Assembly (NCBI RefSeq): GCF_015461835.1
Contig: NZ_JACOPX010000005.1
Coordinates: forward strand, 124,001-188,000
DNA from: Pseudomonas neuropathica
GTDB taxonomy: Bacteria > Pseudomonadota > Gammaproteobacteria > Pseudomonadales > Pseudomonadaceae
Direction of reading: 5' to 3'
Length of the DNA: 64,000 nt
Shown here: piece after piece, positions 36,550-45,503 of the stretch
Layout of the letters: each line of letters starts with the position of its first letter
Position numbering within the stretch: position 1 is the stretch's first letter
Translations under genes and position numbers: made by a program
Notes under the pieces: generated by a model
Told to the model about the DNA's origin: nothing
What the model saw: only the letters and a program-made list of their open reading frames with translations
Database searches by the model: none

Positions 36550-38547
36550 ATGCTCGACTCAAAATTAATGAGTGAAATTTGCGGCGTCAAAACCGTATTC
36601 TGGGCTGGAGTATACCCTCCTGCTAACAATTTCGTATCGTCGCCTCGGATATTTGATCCTAGCAGCGATTTCCGCGAGCTACCGTCTTTACATGGAAATT
36701 TTAGTGCCGTTTATCTGACTGAAAACGATCTGGGTAAATTTAAACAATGGCCATTGATCATTGACGAGGCGCTGAGACTTCTACAACATAATGCAAAGTG
36801 CTTGCTCTTTGTCAGATTTTCGCAATCTAATCTGCTTACTTTATTTTCTTTCGGTGCATTTTTAAGAAGACACAAAGAGTGCACCTTTGAATTACTTAAT
36901 CAAGATACCGATGAAGACGGGACCATCGTCTACAGTATGTATTGCACTAGAAATAGTGTACCACCTACCCTATCAACATTTGAGTTCGCGCTTATTACAG
37001 ATGGTCGGCGTCCAGAGAAAGTAATACGCTTTATCGATAGCGTTCAGCAAGTGCGTGGCATAGATAATATCGCGTGGAGCGTTGCTATTTGTGGGCCAGC
37101 CTCTTTAAGGGAGTCACTAGAACAATACAACGAAAAGGTTCGGTATATTGATGCTCCCGATGAGCATTCTGCGAAAGGATGGATCACTAAAAAGAAAAAT
37201 ATTATCGTCGAGACTTCAAACGCCGAAAACTTATTGATAGCACACGACCGCTATGAAATACCGAGGGGTTTCCTGGATCAAATGTTTGAGTTTGGGGCGG
37301 ACTTTTCAGTTATTGTTCCAGCCCAAATAGATCTGGAAGGTAATCGTTTCCCGGACTGGGTTACCCTTGGCAGCACTTGGAACTGGAGTCCGAGCAGTAT
37401 GCTGCAATATGGCGATTACAATCCTAACGTCTATGTGAATGGAGGTGTGATCATTAGCAAGAGGGCGACGCTTCTAGAAACTCCCTGGAACGAACTTTTG
37501 TTCTGGAACCAAGGTGAAGATGTTGAGCTTTCTCGCTGTATGAGCGAAAAAGGAATAACTCCGCGCCTTGCAAGAACCGTTGAACTCATTGTTACAGACT
37601 CACGACCTGGCTATATCTACGAGTTCGCTCGACTCCCAGACTTGAATTACAATTACTCCTTGCCTTATGGATGCACTGACCTGTCTTACGCGTCGGCCAG
37701 CGCTATCAAACTTGATAATAAGGTCAGCCTATTCGGCAAGAGTTCGCAACAATTATCCGCCGACGGAATTGTTCTAGATCAGTCCGTATGGACCATCACC
37801 AATGAAGGGTTAGTATCACTTCAGCGGAATAAAAATCTCTCGATCTGTGTTGAACCAAATAGCAAAGACCTTAGTCTTGAAATCTTCTTTCATAGTAACA
37901 CTAACAAATCAGATATTGAAATCAAGACAAATGGTATTAATCAAGTCTTGAACTGGGACACGAAAGAGGAAGAGACCTCATGTACCATCCTCATTGACAC
38001 AACTATTTTGGCACCGAACCCTTCACAAGTAGTAATCGATATCAGATCTGATACCTCTTTGGTATTGACAGCCATCCTAGTAAAGAAACAACCAATAACT
38101 ACTCAATATCCAATTCTATTTGAAAAAAATGCAAACATATCGAATTCTATCTTAGGTAGCGGTTGGGCAGCTCGTGAGGCATGGGGTGTTTGGTCACTTG
38201 GAGATCAATCAATCTTGAATCTTCCTGTACCTGAAGTTGACGTCAATCATGATTTGAACCTTGAGGTTACAGCCAGAGGTTTCGCGCCCGAAAATACAAA
38301 AAATCAGCTGGTCTGGGTCACTTGCAACGGCACCCCTATAACACTCTTGACATTGTCGAAGAAAAAATCCGCTAAGAAGTACTCTTTTCGACTACCAAGG
38401 ACAATTTTCAAAGGCGCTAGAACTCTACAATTTGCGTTCACTCCGCTTTCCCCGTCCTCTCCTAGCGATGACGGAAAGTCCAAAGACGTCAGAAAATTGG
38501 CTGTAGCGCTGATTAAAATTGATGCAAGACCAGTGAAAGCAGACTAG
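36550..38547 (+). CDS. multidomain glycosyltransferase-like protein
   Basis: A 665-residue cytoplasmic-type protein without membrane helices. Residues about 1-140 look like a degenerate methyltransferase or Rossmann region. Residues about 150-370 resemble a GT-A glycosyltransferase (start EFALITDGRRPEKVIRFIDS; acidic site LLIAHDRYEIP; NPNVYVNGGVIISKR; WNQGEDVELSRCM). Two beta-rich modules follow (about 400-515 and 535-660), the latter with GWAAREAWGVWSLG, a motif seen in carbohydrate-associated sandwiches of O-antigen proteins. It probably adds a sugar and binds the growing chain; donor and acceptor unknown. Lowest-GC part of the block. Confidence 0.6.
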   Translation: MLDSKLMSEICGVKTVFWAGVYPPANNFVSSPRIFDPSSDFRELPSLHGNFSAVYLTENDLGKFKQWPLIIDEALRLLQHNAKCLLFVRFSQSNLLTLFSFGAFLRRHKECTFELLNQDTDEDGTIVYSMYCTRNSVPPTLSTFEFALITDGRRPEKVIRFIDSVQQVRGIDNIAWSVAICGPASLRESLEQYNEKVRYIDAPDEHSAKGWITKKKNIIVETSNAENLLIAHDRYEIPRGFLDQMFEFGADFSVIVPAQIDLEGNRFPDWVTLGSTWNWSPSSMLQYGDYNPNVYVNGGVIISKRATLLETPWNELLFWNQGEDVELSRCMSEKGITPRLARTVELIVTDSRPGYIYEFARLPDLNYNYSLPYGCTDLSYASASAIKLDNKVSLFGKSSQQLSADGIVLDQSVWTITNEGLVSLQRNKNLSICVEPNSKDLSLEIFFHSNTNKSDIEIKTNGINQVLNWDTKEEETSCTILIDTTILAPNPSQVVIDIRSDTSLVLTAILVKKQPITTQYPILFEKNANISNSILGSGWAAREAWGVWSLGDQSILNLPVPEVDVNHDLNLEVTARGFAPENTKNQLVWVTCNGTPITLLTLSKKKSAKKYSFRLPRTIFKGARTLQFAFTPLSPSSPSDDGKSKDVRKLAVALIKIDARPVKAD

Positions 38548-38586
38548 ATACTCAATTTATCCGTGCCTTTTATATAGAAAAAACAC

Positions 38587-39771
38587 ATGAAACAAAAAAA
38601 GATATTAATGATAGTGGAGCGTAACTTTTATAGTACGCATATCGGAGTTCGACGTGTCATCCGATATCATTGGCATCAGTTAGCCGCACAAGGGCATAAC
38701 CTCACATTAGCGACCCCCCACCAGGGTCGCTTATGTGCATGTTCGAAAGATGACGCTAAAGCAATGATGAGCGACATTGAGCACTCATCTCTTCTAATGC
38801 ACTCGGCTCCGGACTGGGCTAAAGGTAATCCAGTCCCAAATGAAGCTCCAATACAATCAACGACAAAGACAGGTAAGATATACAATTGCCATTGGGACGA
38901 TCCTAAAGAAATCCGTCTGGAAGATTTCGACGAATCAATACTGACCACTCCTTGGATGTGTTCTCCTTCAGGCTCGGTGCCTGAGGGCCAATATACAATG
39001 GGCTTCGTCTATGACATGGTGCCAAATCTTCTAGCGATTGGCGCCCTTCGTATGCCTCGCTTCTTGAATGCCTACCATTTTGCTCATGAACACAGCATAG
39101 GTTATGACTTTTATATCAAGAACGTTCAAAAAATCATCTGCATCAGCGAAAGCACCAAAAATGACTTTATTAGCTTCTATGGTAAAAGTTTAGAACCGAG
39201 ATTGGAAATCTGCATTCCGTTCAAAGACTTCGGAAATACGAATTCTATCGAAAGTGAAAATCGCGACTATATTCTATTAGTGAACGTGCTTGACCATAGG
39301 AAAAACTTTATTGCAGTCTCCGAATCGTTAAAAAAGGCTGCAGCACAAACAGATCTGAAGATTATCGTCGTCGGACGTGAACGCATGCCTTTTAAGGAGG
39401 TTACTCGTTTTCTACAGGAAATCTCATCAATTAGCTCGAATGTTGAATGGTATCGCTCGCCCTCAGATCAACTTCTCGCATCGCTTATGAAAAAAGCCAA
39501 AGTTCTTTTCTTTCCTTCTATTTACGAGGGTCTGGGCCTTCCGATTTTAGAAGCGCAGGCTCAGGGTATTCCGGTAATTTCATCGAATAACTCATCCTGT
39601 GGTGAAATCAATCAGAATCCGACGCTCACAGCGGATCCATATGATCACGATGGATTTGCATCAAAAATTGTTGGTGTCATTAACAATACCCAATCTATAC
39701 TCCATGGTGGCATCTTAACAAACAAACAAAATAGCTTTCTTGAAAATAGAAACAAACTATTGCTCGATTAA
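38587..39771 (+). CDS. family 4-type glycosyltransferase
   Basis: A 394-residue GT-B enzyme. N-terminus ILMIVERNFYSTHIGVRRVI, donor domain with ILLVNVLDHRKNFIAVSESL, and the site FPSIYEGLGLPILEAQAQGI with both EX7E glutamates. The C-terminus stops soon after the donor fold, slightly shorter than most relatives. It belongs to the middle block and probably adds one sugar of the repeat. Donor unknown. Confidence 0.85.
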   Translation: MKQKKILMIVERNFYSTHIGVRRVIRYHWHQLAAQGHNLTLATPHQGRLCACSKDDAKAMMSDIEHSSLLMHSAPDWAKGNPVPNEAPIQSTTKTGKIYNCHWDDPKEIRLEDFDESILTTPWMCSPSGSVPEGQYTMGFVYDMVPNLLAIGALRMPRFLNAYHFAHEHSIGYDFYIKNVQKIICISESTKNDFISFYGKSLEPRLEICIPFKDFGNTNSIESENRDYILLVNVLDHRKNFIAVSESLKKAAAQTDLKIIVVGRERMPFKEVTRFLQEISSISSNVEWYRSPSDQLLASLMKKAKVLFFPSIYEGLGLPILEAQAQGIPVISSNNSSCGEINQNPTLTADPYDHDGFASKIVGVINNTQSILHGGILTNKQNSFLENRNKLLLD

Positions 39772-39963
39772 TCGAGTGCGCTTCTAGTGTCACGCTCTTC
39801 TCAGGATCAGAATCGGCATAAAATAACAATAGCAGATTCTGAAACGCTCTCTCATGCACTACGCTATTAGATCAAGGCCTCCAAGCTACCAGCTGCAATA
39901 TAAAAAAGCGCCGTTGATGATATGGAGTACAGAACATTAATTTAGACACGAAGGAAGACTGAC

Positions 39964-41019
39964 TTGAACAGGATTAAGTCACTGGACGGGGCGAGAGGTA
40001 TTGCGGCGCTTCTGGTCGTGCTAGATCACTATGTGACCGCACTGATAGAGGCCCCTATGGATAGCGTCGCGTATTACATCGCAAGTTTTATAGGCAGCTA
40101 TGCCGTAGGACTTTTTTTCATAACAAGCGGCTTCGTTGTAGCCGCCAGCGCAACCGTCAGTTCCGGTAGTGATTTTTTTGTAAAACGCATTTTTAGACTC
40201 TACCCTATCGCCATAGCTGCCGTAGCACTGAGAATACTGTCAGAGTACATAATAGATAGCCCGAGAAACCTAGACTTTGAAAATTTTTTACTTAGCGTGA
40301 GCTTATTTGGATCAGACGTCCTACCAAATGAGTTTCTCGTGGAGCCCATTTTTTGGACACTCGCAATCGAGGTAAAATTTTATCTACTAATTGGTTTCGC
40401 TTATTTCTTTGCGCGTGCTTTTAAAGCAGACTTATACTCTATCGCACTGATTACTTTGATTTTTTTGGCTGTAGGCCGCTTTCATATTATCCCCCACCAC
40501 CCAATGCATCAATGGGCAACAAACTTTGGCGTACTAGCCTCAACGCTCCCAATGCTTATCTTAGGCTGGATTTTCTGGCTATTTCACTCTAATCAAATCT
40601 CACTGCAAAAACTGATAGCAGGACTGGTTGGCATACTATTGGTATTTAGCATAGCGCCGTTTCCAATATATGTATCACTCGATAAAGGCGCCCCTAGTTG
40701 GCTGTTAGCATTTGCAACATTTTGCTATTTGATTTACTTCCAAAATCACTGTGCTTTTCTTTATAATAAAATTTTCCAGCTTTTAGGTAAGTTATCTTAC
40801 TCCCTTTACGCCTGCCATATGGCAGCGGCAGTTCTAATAAAGCACTTTTCACCAGAAAACAACTTAATCACTTTTATAGTATTTATTTCTGTAAGTTTAA
40901 TCGTCTCATATGGCGTCCATGTATTAATAGAAACGCCAATGGTGCGTTTCTCAAAAAACCTTATGAAGCCAAAAAAAATAAAACTAACGTCTACAGAGGA
41001 GAATCAAAAGCTTCAATAA
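39964..41019 (+). CDS. acyltransferase 3-type O-acetyltransferase
   Basis: A 351-residue membrane protein with about ten helices and the acyltransferase-3 start SLDGARGIAALLVVLDHYV, whose late His is catalytic. It probably O-acetylates the polysaccharide or its precursor, using acetyl-CoA. The start is TTG at 39964, with AAGGAAG upstream and the conserved SLDG start immediately behind. It is the last gene of the plus-strand block, about 190 bases after the previous gene, and ends with a charged tail. Confidence 0.88.
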   Translation: MNRIKSLDGARGIAALLVVLDHYVTALIEAPMDSVAYYIASFIGSYAVGLFFITSGFVVAASATVSSGSDFFVKRIFRLYPIAIAAVALRILSEYIIDSPRNLDFENFLLSVSLFGSDVLPNEFLVEPIFWTLAIEVKFYLLIGFAYFFARAFKADLYSIALITLIFLAVGRFHIIPHHPMHQWATNFGVLASTLPMLILGWIFWLFHSNQISLQKLIAGLVGILLVFSIAPFPIYVSLDKGAPSWLLAFATFCYLIYFQNHCAFLYNKIFQLLGKLSYSLYACHMAAAVLIKHFSPENNLITFIVFISVSLIVSYGVHVLIETPMVRFSKNLMKPKKIKLTSTEENQKLQ

Positions 41020-41157
41020 GAATCTAGTTTTTTATAGGATAAGCACAGACGCAAGCGAATCTTAAGATAGTCAAAAGTTTTAATAAATCGCCGAAGCAAT
41101 ATGCGTAGCGCAGCAAATATGGAACCATTTATAAAAGTCACACTTATCCCTTTGAAT

Positions 41158-41186
41158 AAAAATCGCCCGATGCATTACATCGGGCG
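41158..41186 (-). terminator. intrinsic terminator of the right minus-strand block
   Basis: Perfect nine-pair inverted repeat CGCCCGATG-CATTA-CATCGGGCG; on the minus strand it is followed by ATTTTTATTC. It lies in the 270-base gap between the convergent blocks, which holds no other gene. Confidence 0.82.
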
Positions 41187-41289
41187 CTTAACAAACAACA
41201 GTTTAAGAAAAGGCTAAGTATCCTGAGGGAGCGGGCTGCTATATCCCAGTCATCCCTTCGACTTTATAAACAAAAACCAACCAACTTCA

Positions 41290-42678
41290 TCATTTGACAG
41301 CATTAGAAAAAATACTTCTTGCAGTCTCAGCCCAAGGAACAATACGGTAGTCACATTTTATATGCTGTTCTTTGAGACGTAGCGCCTCGGAGTCAGAAAT
41401 ATATTTTTCCAACTCAGACTCCCACGATAAAATATCCCATGGATCAATATAGTCAAGCAACTTACCTCCCACCTCAGGTATGGAGGCTGCATTAGAAGCC
41501 AGACAATATTTACCTGCCGCAAGACTTTCGGCAACAGGTAGTCCCCAGCCTTCATAGAGAGAAGGAAAAAGCGTGAACATGCAGTTTCTATATAGGCTCA
41601 CCAGATCAGAGTCTGAAACATTGCTCAGAACCTTTATATACTCCTTTACTCTCGGATCCAGTTCTAGATCCTTCAAGAAATCATTAACTCCCCACCCAGG
41701 CATTCCAACAAATACTAGCAGTGGTAAATCTGTGACACCCTTGCTTATGAGCCTTGTGTATGCCCGATATAACACTTCATGATTTTTTCTACGCTCGATA
41801 GTAGAAACAAAAAGAATGAATTTTTTTTGCAGTAGCGATAACACTTCCACACTAGTTACTGGGCTTTTTTGCTGAAGTATATCGCCCCCCAACTTTATAA
41901 CTAGCATATCAGGAACTGGGGCACCCAACTCTTCAAGTAAAAGTTTTAGGTCTGTCCGCGTATATTCCGATATGCATAGGATCTGATCCGCACACCACGC
42001 CACGTCAGAAAAATAGTTTGCAAATTTAGCTGCCACATCGCCAACACAGAGATGCGGAAGTCTTACAGGGATAATATCGTAGCAACATAGTACGACTCTC
42101 ATACCCACATGTTTTTTCAATCTATAAAGATACGGTAGGTCTTTATTATCCCAGTCCAAACCAACGGAAATATAACAGTCTCCTTTTTTAAACGGATTTA
42201 CCTCTATACTTAGATTGGTTTTATTCCTGGCAGGAACAAATTTATTATTCGCCGGCTTGAAGAACAACGATAAAGCTAAGCGAAAATGCCTAAACGATAC
42301 AAGCGCCTCAACTATTGCTAATCTACGACGTTGAAAAGCCTGATACAATAAACCACGAACCCGCGAAGGTAATCGACTAGTTATACGTAAGGCAATTTCT
42401 TTAAGTCGTGTTTCGAGTGCTTTTTTTTGCGGTTGACTATTTGAAATTCTCACAGTCGTTTGAGCATGATCACCCGAAATTCTTTTTAGGGTTTCAGCCA
42501 CTTTAACCGCAGAAACCTCATTGAACCCAGACATGCTATCGAATGAACAAAACTTTATGCTCGCACCATTTGAAACTTCTTCCAACGCATAGCCAGCGCA
42601 TTCTGTTTCGGTTCTGATAATCCCAACAGCCGGACGCCGCCAAGCTAATATGGTAGTAACATCAAACCAAGTAGTCAT
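41290..42678 (-). CDS. family 4-type glycosyltransferase, long form
   Basis: A 462-residue GT-B enzyme. It begins MTTWFDVTTILAWRRPAVGI, similar to plant-pathogen-type long glycosyltransferases with an N-terminal extension, and has YISVGLDWDNKDLPYLYRLK, ILFVSTIERRKNHEVLYRAY and FPSLYEGWGLPVAESLAAGK with the two active-site glutamates. Its A of ATG is also the last base of the upstream stop (TAATG), so the two transferases are coupled. It is AT-rich like the middle block although read on the other strand. Confidence 0.87.
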   Translation of the reverse strand: MTTWFDVTTILAWRRPAVGIIRTETECAGYALEEVSNGASIKFCSFDSMSGFNEVSAVKVAETLKRISGDHAQTTVRISNSQPQKKALETRLKEIALRITSRLPSRVRGLLYQAFQRRRLAIVEALVSFRHFRLALSLFFKPANNKFVPARNKTNLSIEVNPFKKGDCYISVGLDWDNKDLPYLYRLKKHVGMRVVLCCYDIIPVRLPHLCVGDVAAKFANYFSDVAWCADQILCISEYTRTDLKLLLEELGAPVPDMLVIKLGGDILQQKSPVTSVEVLSLLQKKFILFVSTIERRKNHEVLYRAYTRLISKGVTDLPLLVFVGMPGWGVNDFLKDLELDPRVKEYIKVLSNVSDSDLVSLYRNCMFTLFPSLYEGWGLPVAESLAAGKYCLASNAASIPEVGGKLLDYIDPWDILSWESELEKYISDSEALRLKEQHIKCDYRIVPWAETARSIFSNAVK

Positions 42679-43901
42679 TAACTTAGAGCCTTTTGAGTAA
42701 TTTTCGTCTTTGCGGCTTGAGGAATGGCGGCAAGACACTGAGTCCAAGTCAGAGACTCCCTGCTAACTCTATCGGCCCCCTCCAAACTAAGCTGGTTCGG
42801 ACCGCATAAACGCACTCTTATTGCTGCATGAAACTCACTTGCATTTTTTGCAATTGTTAACTCTGGAAGATGGAGATACTGCTCAAACCCTCTAAAAGCT
42901 GACTCGGTGCCGATCACATACTTCCCAGAATAAATTGCTTCTGCTGTTTTTATATTGGAGCCACCGCCATGAGGAATAGGAAGAAGGAACGCATGGGCAA
43001 GAGTTTTTACAGCGTCTAGATCTTCGTCAGGCAGCATATATAGTAGTTGCAATCGCGACAAATTCAAAGCCCCCCAGCGGCTGTCACGAAGAGTTGCCTC
43101 GAGGTGTTCACAAACGCTTCCAACAACTACTAACTTACTATCTGGCGGGATACATGCCAGTGAACTGCCCAAACACTCGTTAAACCCCATAAAATTTGGA
43201 GGATGAGCACTTGCAACATATAAAATCCACGGACTTTTAGGGAGTCGCTCCTTCCATATTTCCAAATTTTTTTGCTGTGCTTCCCAAGGAGATATGCCAT
43301 TGGGAGCTAATAACGGAAATTTTGCTCCCCAGCTTGAAATAATTTCAAAATCAGATTGTGTTACCGCGGTAGCGATATCAGCCTCAAGGGCAGCGGTTTG
43401 CTCCAATCGATCGATATCCGCAATAACTTCGTCGGCGCCCTTAATTTGATAGCTGTCTAAAATTTCTTTTTTTAATGGCGACTCTATATTTTGAGATCCA
43501 TAAATAAGGCAGGCATCTTTATATTTTTCAATCGTTTTTATCTTTCGAACCAGCGGCCACAACCAGGGCTGCTCTACATGAATAGCATCGATGATCGGAG
43601 GCAGCTTTTTCAATATTGACTGAAACGCCCCCCCTTCCGAGCTTGCATACTCACCGGAGAGTAAGTCGTTGATCAAGGGCACGAATTTGTTTTTATATTT
43701 TCTAAAGCTGGAACCCGGAGGAAATTCAATGTCATTTTTTCCCAACACCGCTGGAGGGTATCCCTCTGGCTCGTAAATCGCCATATGGAAAACATTCCAA
43801 CCATTGGCGCTAAACGTTCTGGCGATATTTGCGACCCTAACCTGCCCTCCATGCCGCGGGCTGGCAATGGGATATGTGCTTAGCAATAAGACCGTTTTCA
43901 A
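42678..43901 (-). CDS. glycosyltransferase (GT-B fold)
   Basis: A 407-residue protein starting KTVLLLSTYPIASPRHGGQV, with an acceptor domain rich in the IDAIHVEQPWLWPLV stretch, and a donor domain with PWILYVASAHPPNFMGFNEC and LPIPHGGGSNIKTAEAIYSG. The HGGGSNIK..EA pattern is that of family-4-related transferases. Substrate unknown. It is first of a two-gene unit with the following transferase and starts about 90 bases after manB ends. Confidence 0.84.
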   Translation of the reverse strand: MKTVLLLSTYPIASPRHGGQVRVANIARTFSANGWNVFHMAIYEPEGYPPAVLGKNDIEFPPGSSFRKYKNKFVPLINDLLSGEYASSEGGAFQSILKKLPPIIDAIHVEQPWLWPLVRKIKTIEKYKDACLIYGSQNIESPLKKEILDSYQIKGADEVIADIDRLEQTAALEADIATAVTQSDFEIISSWGAKFPLLAPNGISPWEAQQKNLEIWKERLPKSPWILYVASAHPPNFMGFNECLGSSLACIPPDSKLVVVGSVCEHLEATLRDSRWGALNLSRLQLLYMLPDEDLDAVKTLAHAFLLPIPHGGGSNIKTAEAIYSGKYVIGTESAFRGFEQYLHLPELTIAKNASEFHAAIRVRLCGPNQLSLEGADRVSRESLTWTQCLAAIPQAAKTKITQKALS

Positions 43902-43991
43902 AATATAAACCTACTGTATCAATAGTCAGAACGCCACCACGGCACCAAAAAAATCGCATCCAAAACTACTCATTAACAACACACAAACATT

Positions 43992-45356
43992 TTAAACAGC
44001 ATTAATCAATGATTCGAGTTCTTTCAAGCGTTCCCAAATCATGGCTTTATCTGCTTTCGCCTCGATATTCAAACGCAACAAAGGCTCAGTATTTGATCCG
44101 CGCAAATTGAACCGCCAGTCCACAAATGAAACACTAACCCCATCTGTTCTATCAATTAATGGGTTTTGCGGCAAATAATAATCCAAGACTTTCTGCAGAG
44201 TGGTCGAAACGTCTTCTACTCGATAATTAATCTCGCCCGTGCACGGATAAGCCTCAATACGCTCATCTACTAATTGCGCAAGACTCTTTCCACTGGTAGA
44301 CATAAGCGCAGTTACCAGTAGCCAAGGGATCATCCCACTATCACAGTATGCAAAATCACGGAAATAATGATGTGCGCTCATTTCACCGCCATAAACGGCG
44401 TCTTCAAGACGCATGCGCTCTTTGATAAACGCGTGTCCTGTCTTACATAGCACTGGGACTCCACCCGCCCGTTCTACTTGGTCTATGGTATTCCAGGTCA
44501 ATCGGGGATCATGAATGATTTTGCTGCCTGGATGATTTTTTAGAAGCATCTCAGCCAATAAACCAACGACATAATAGCCTTCTATAAAACGGCCTTTGCC
44601 GTCGAAAAAGAAGCAGCGATCAAAATCGCCGTCCCAAGCCAGACCCACATCGCAAGAGTTAGACAGCAGAGCTTGTCGGGTTAGTTCTCGATTCTCCGGT
44701 AACAGCGGATTGGGTACGCCGTTGGGGAAGTTGCCGTCGGGCTCGGCATTTATTACAACCCAATCAAAAGGCAATTTATCGATCAATTCCAGCAGAACGG
44801 GACCAGCAGCGCCATTGCCAGGGTCGGCAAGTAATTTCAGCGGTTTGAGGTCTGCAACTTTTATGTAACTTAGCAAATGCTCTATATACCGGGACTTTAC
44901 GAGCTCGAAGCGAGTTTTTCCTGGTGAGTCGGCCAAGCTTCCGAGATCGCCACTTTCCACCCTGAGACGAATGGCGTCGAGTCCTGTGTCTCCGCTAATT
45001 GGACGTGACTCGGACTTTACCAACTTCATCCCGTTATAACCTTTGGGATTATGGCTCGCGGTTATCATCACCCCGCCGTCGGCGTTGAACGCACTGGTCG
45101 CGAAGTAGACCTCTTCGGTGCCACACAAACCAATATCGATGACATCCGCACCTGCATCACGCAAACCGCGAGACATCGCGTCAGCAAGCATTGGGCTTTC
45201 AAGCCGCATATCGCGTCCCAGCACAATACTTTTGCCCTTTAACTCGGTCACCATAGAGCGACCGATTCGATAGGCGACATCCTCATTGAGATCCAACGGG
45301 ACTTGACCACGAATATCGTAGGCTTTGAAACACTGGGTTTTTATAGGGCTATGCAT
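43992..45356 (-). CDS. manB: phosphomannomutase
   Basis: A 454-residue alpha-D-phosphohexomutase: N-terminal CFKAYDIRG, active-site phosphoserine loop ITASHNPKGYNGMK, metal loop DGDFDRCFFFD, sugar-binding GGEMSAHHYFRD, and phosphate-binding RGSNTEPLLRLN. It converts mannose 6-phosphate and mannose 1-phosphate. The type resembles enteric ManB/CpsG rather than the AlgC housekeeping enzyme of Pseudomonas, so it is the dedicated copy of this locus, feeding manC and then gmd. Confidence 0.92.
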   Translation of the reverse strand: MHSPIKTQCFKAYDIRGQVPLDLNEDVAYRIGRSMVTELKGKSIVLGRDMRLESPMLADAMSRGLRDAGADVIDIGLCGTEEVYFATSAFNADGGVMITASHNPKGYNGMKLVKSESRPISGDTGLDAIRLRVESGDLGSLADSPGKTRFELVKSRYIEHLLSYIKVADLKPLKLLADPGNGAAGPVLLELIDKLPFDWVVINAEPDGNFPNGVPNPLLPENRELTRQALLSNSCDVGLAWDGDFDRCFFFDGKGRFIEGYYVVGLLAEMLLKNHPGSKIIHDPRLTWNTIDQVERAGGVPVLCKTGHAFIKERMRLEDAVYGGEMSAHHYFRDFAYCDSGMIPWLLVTALMSTSGKSLAQLVDERIEAYPCTGEINYRVEDVSTTLQKVLDYYLPQNPLIDRTDGVSVSFVDWRFNLRGSNTEPLLRLNIEAKADKAMIWERLKELESLINAV

Positions 45357-45448
45357 ACCGCTCTCTTGCTGGGTATGTGGAAGCGAGGCAACTGATGCTG
45401 CTTTTTACTCGCCAGGTAGAAGCACATCGTTCTAACGCGGGATAAAAA

Positions 45449-45490
45449 TATGCCCGCTCAACAGTAATCCTATCAAGCGGGCAAAAAATC
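45449..45490 (-). terminator. candidate terminator between manC and manB
   Basis: GCCCGCT and AGCGGGC pair around a 17-base loop, and the minus strand continues ATATTTTTAT. The loop is long, so the terminator may be weak or regulated; manB would then need some read-through or its own start. Confidence 0.55.
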
Positions 45491-45503
45491 GTCCCAAGAG
45501 CGT

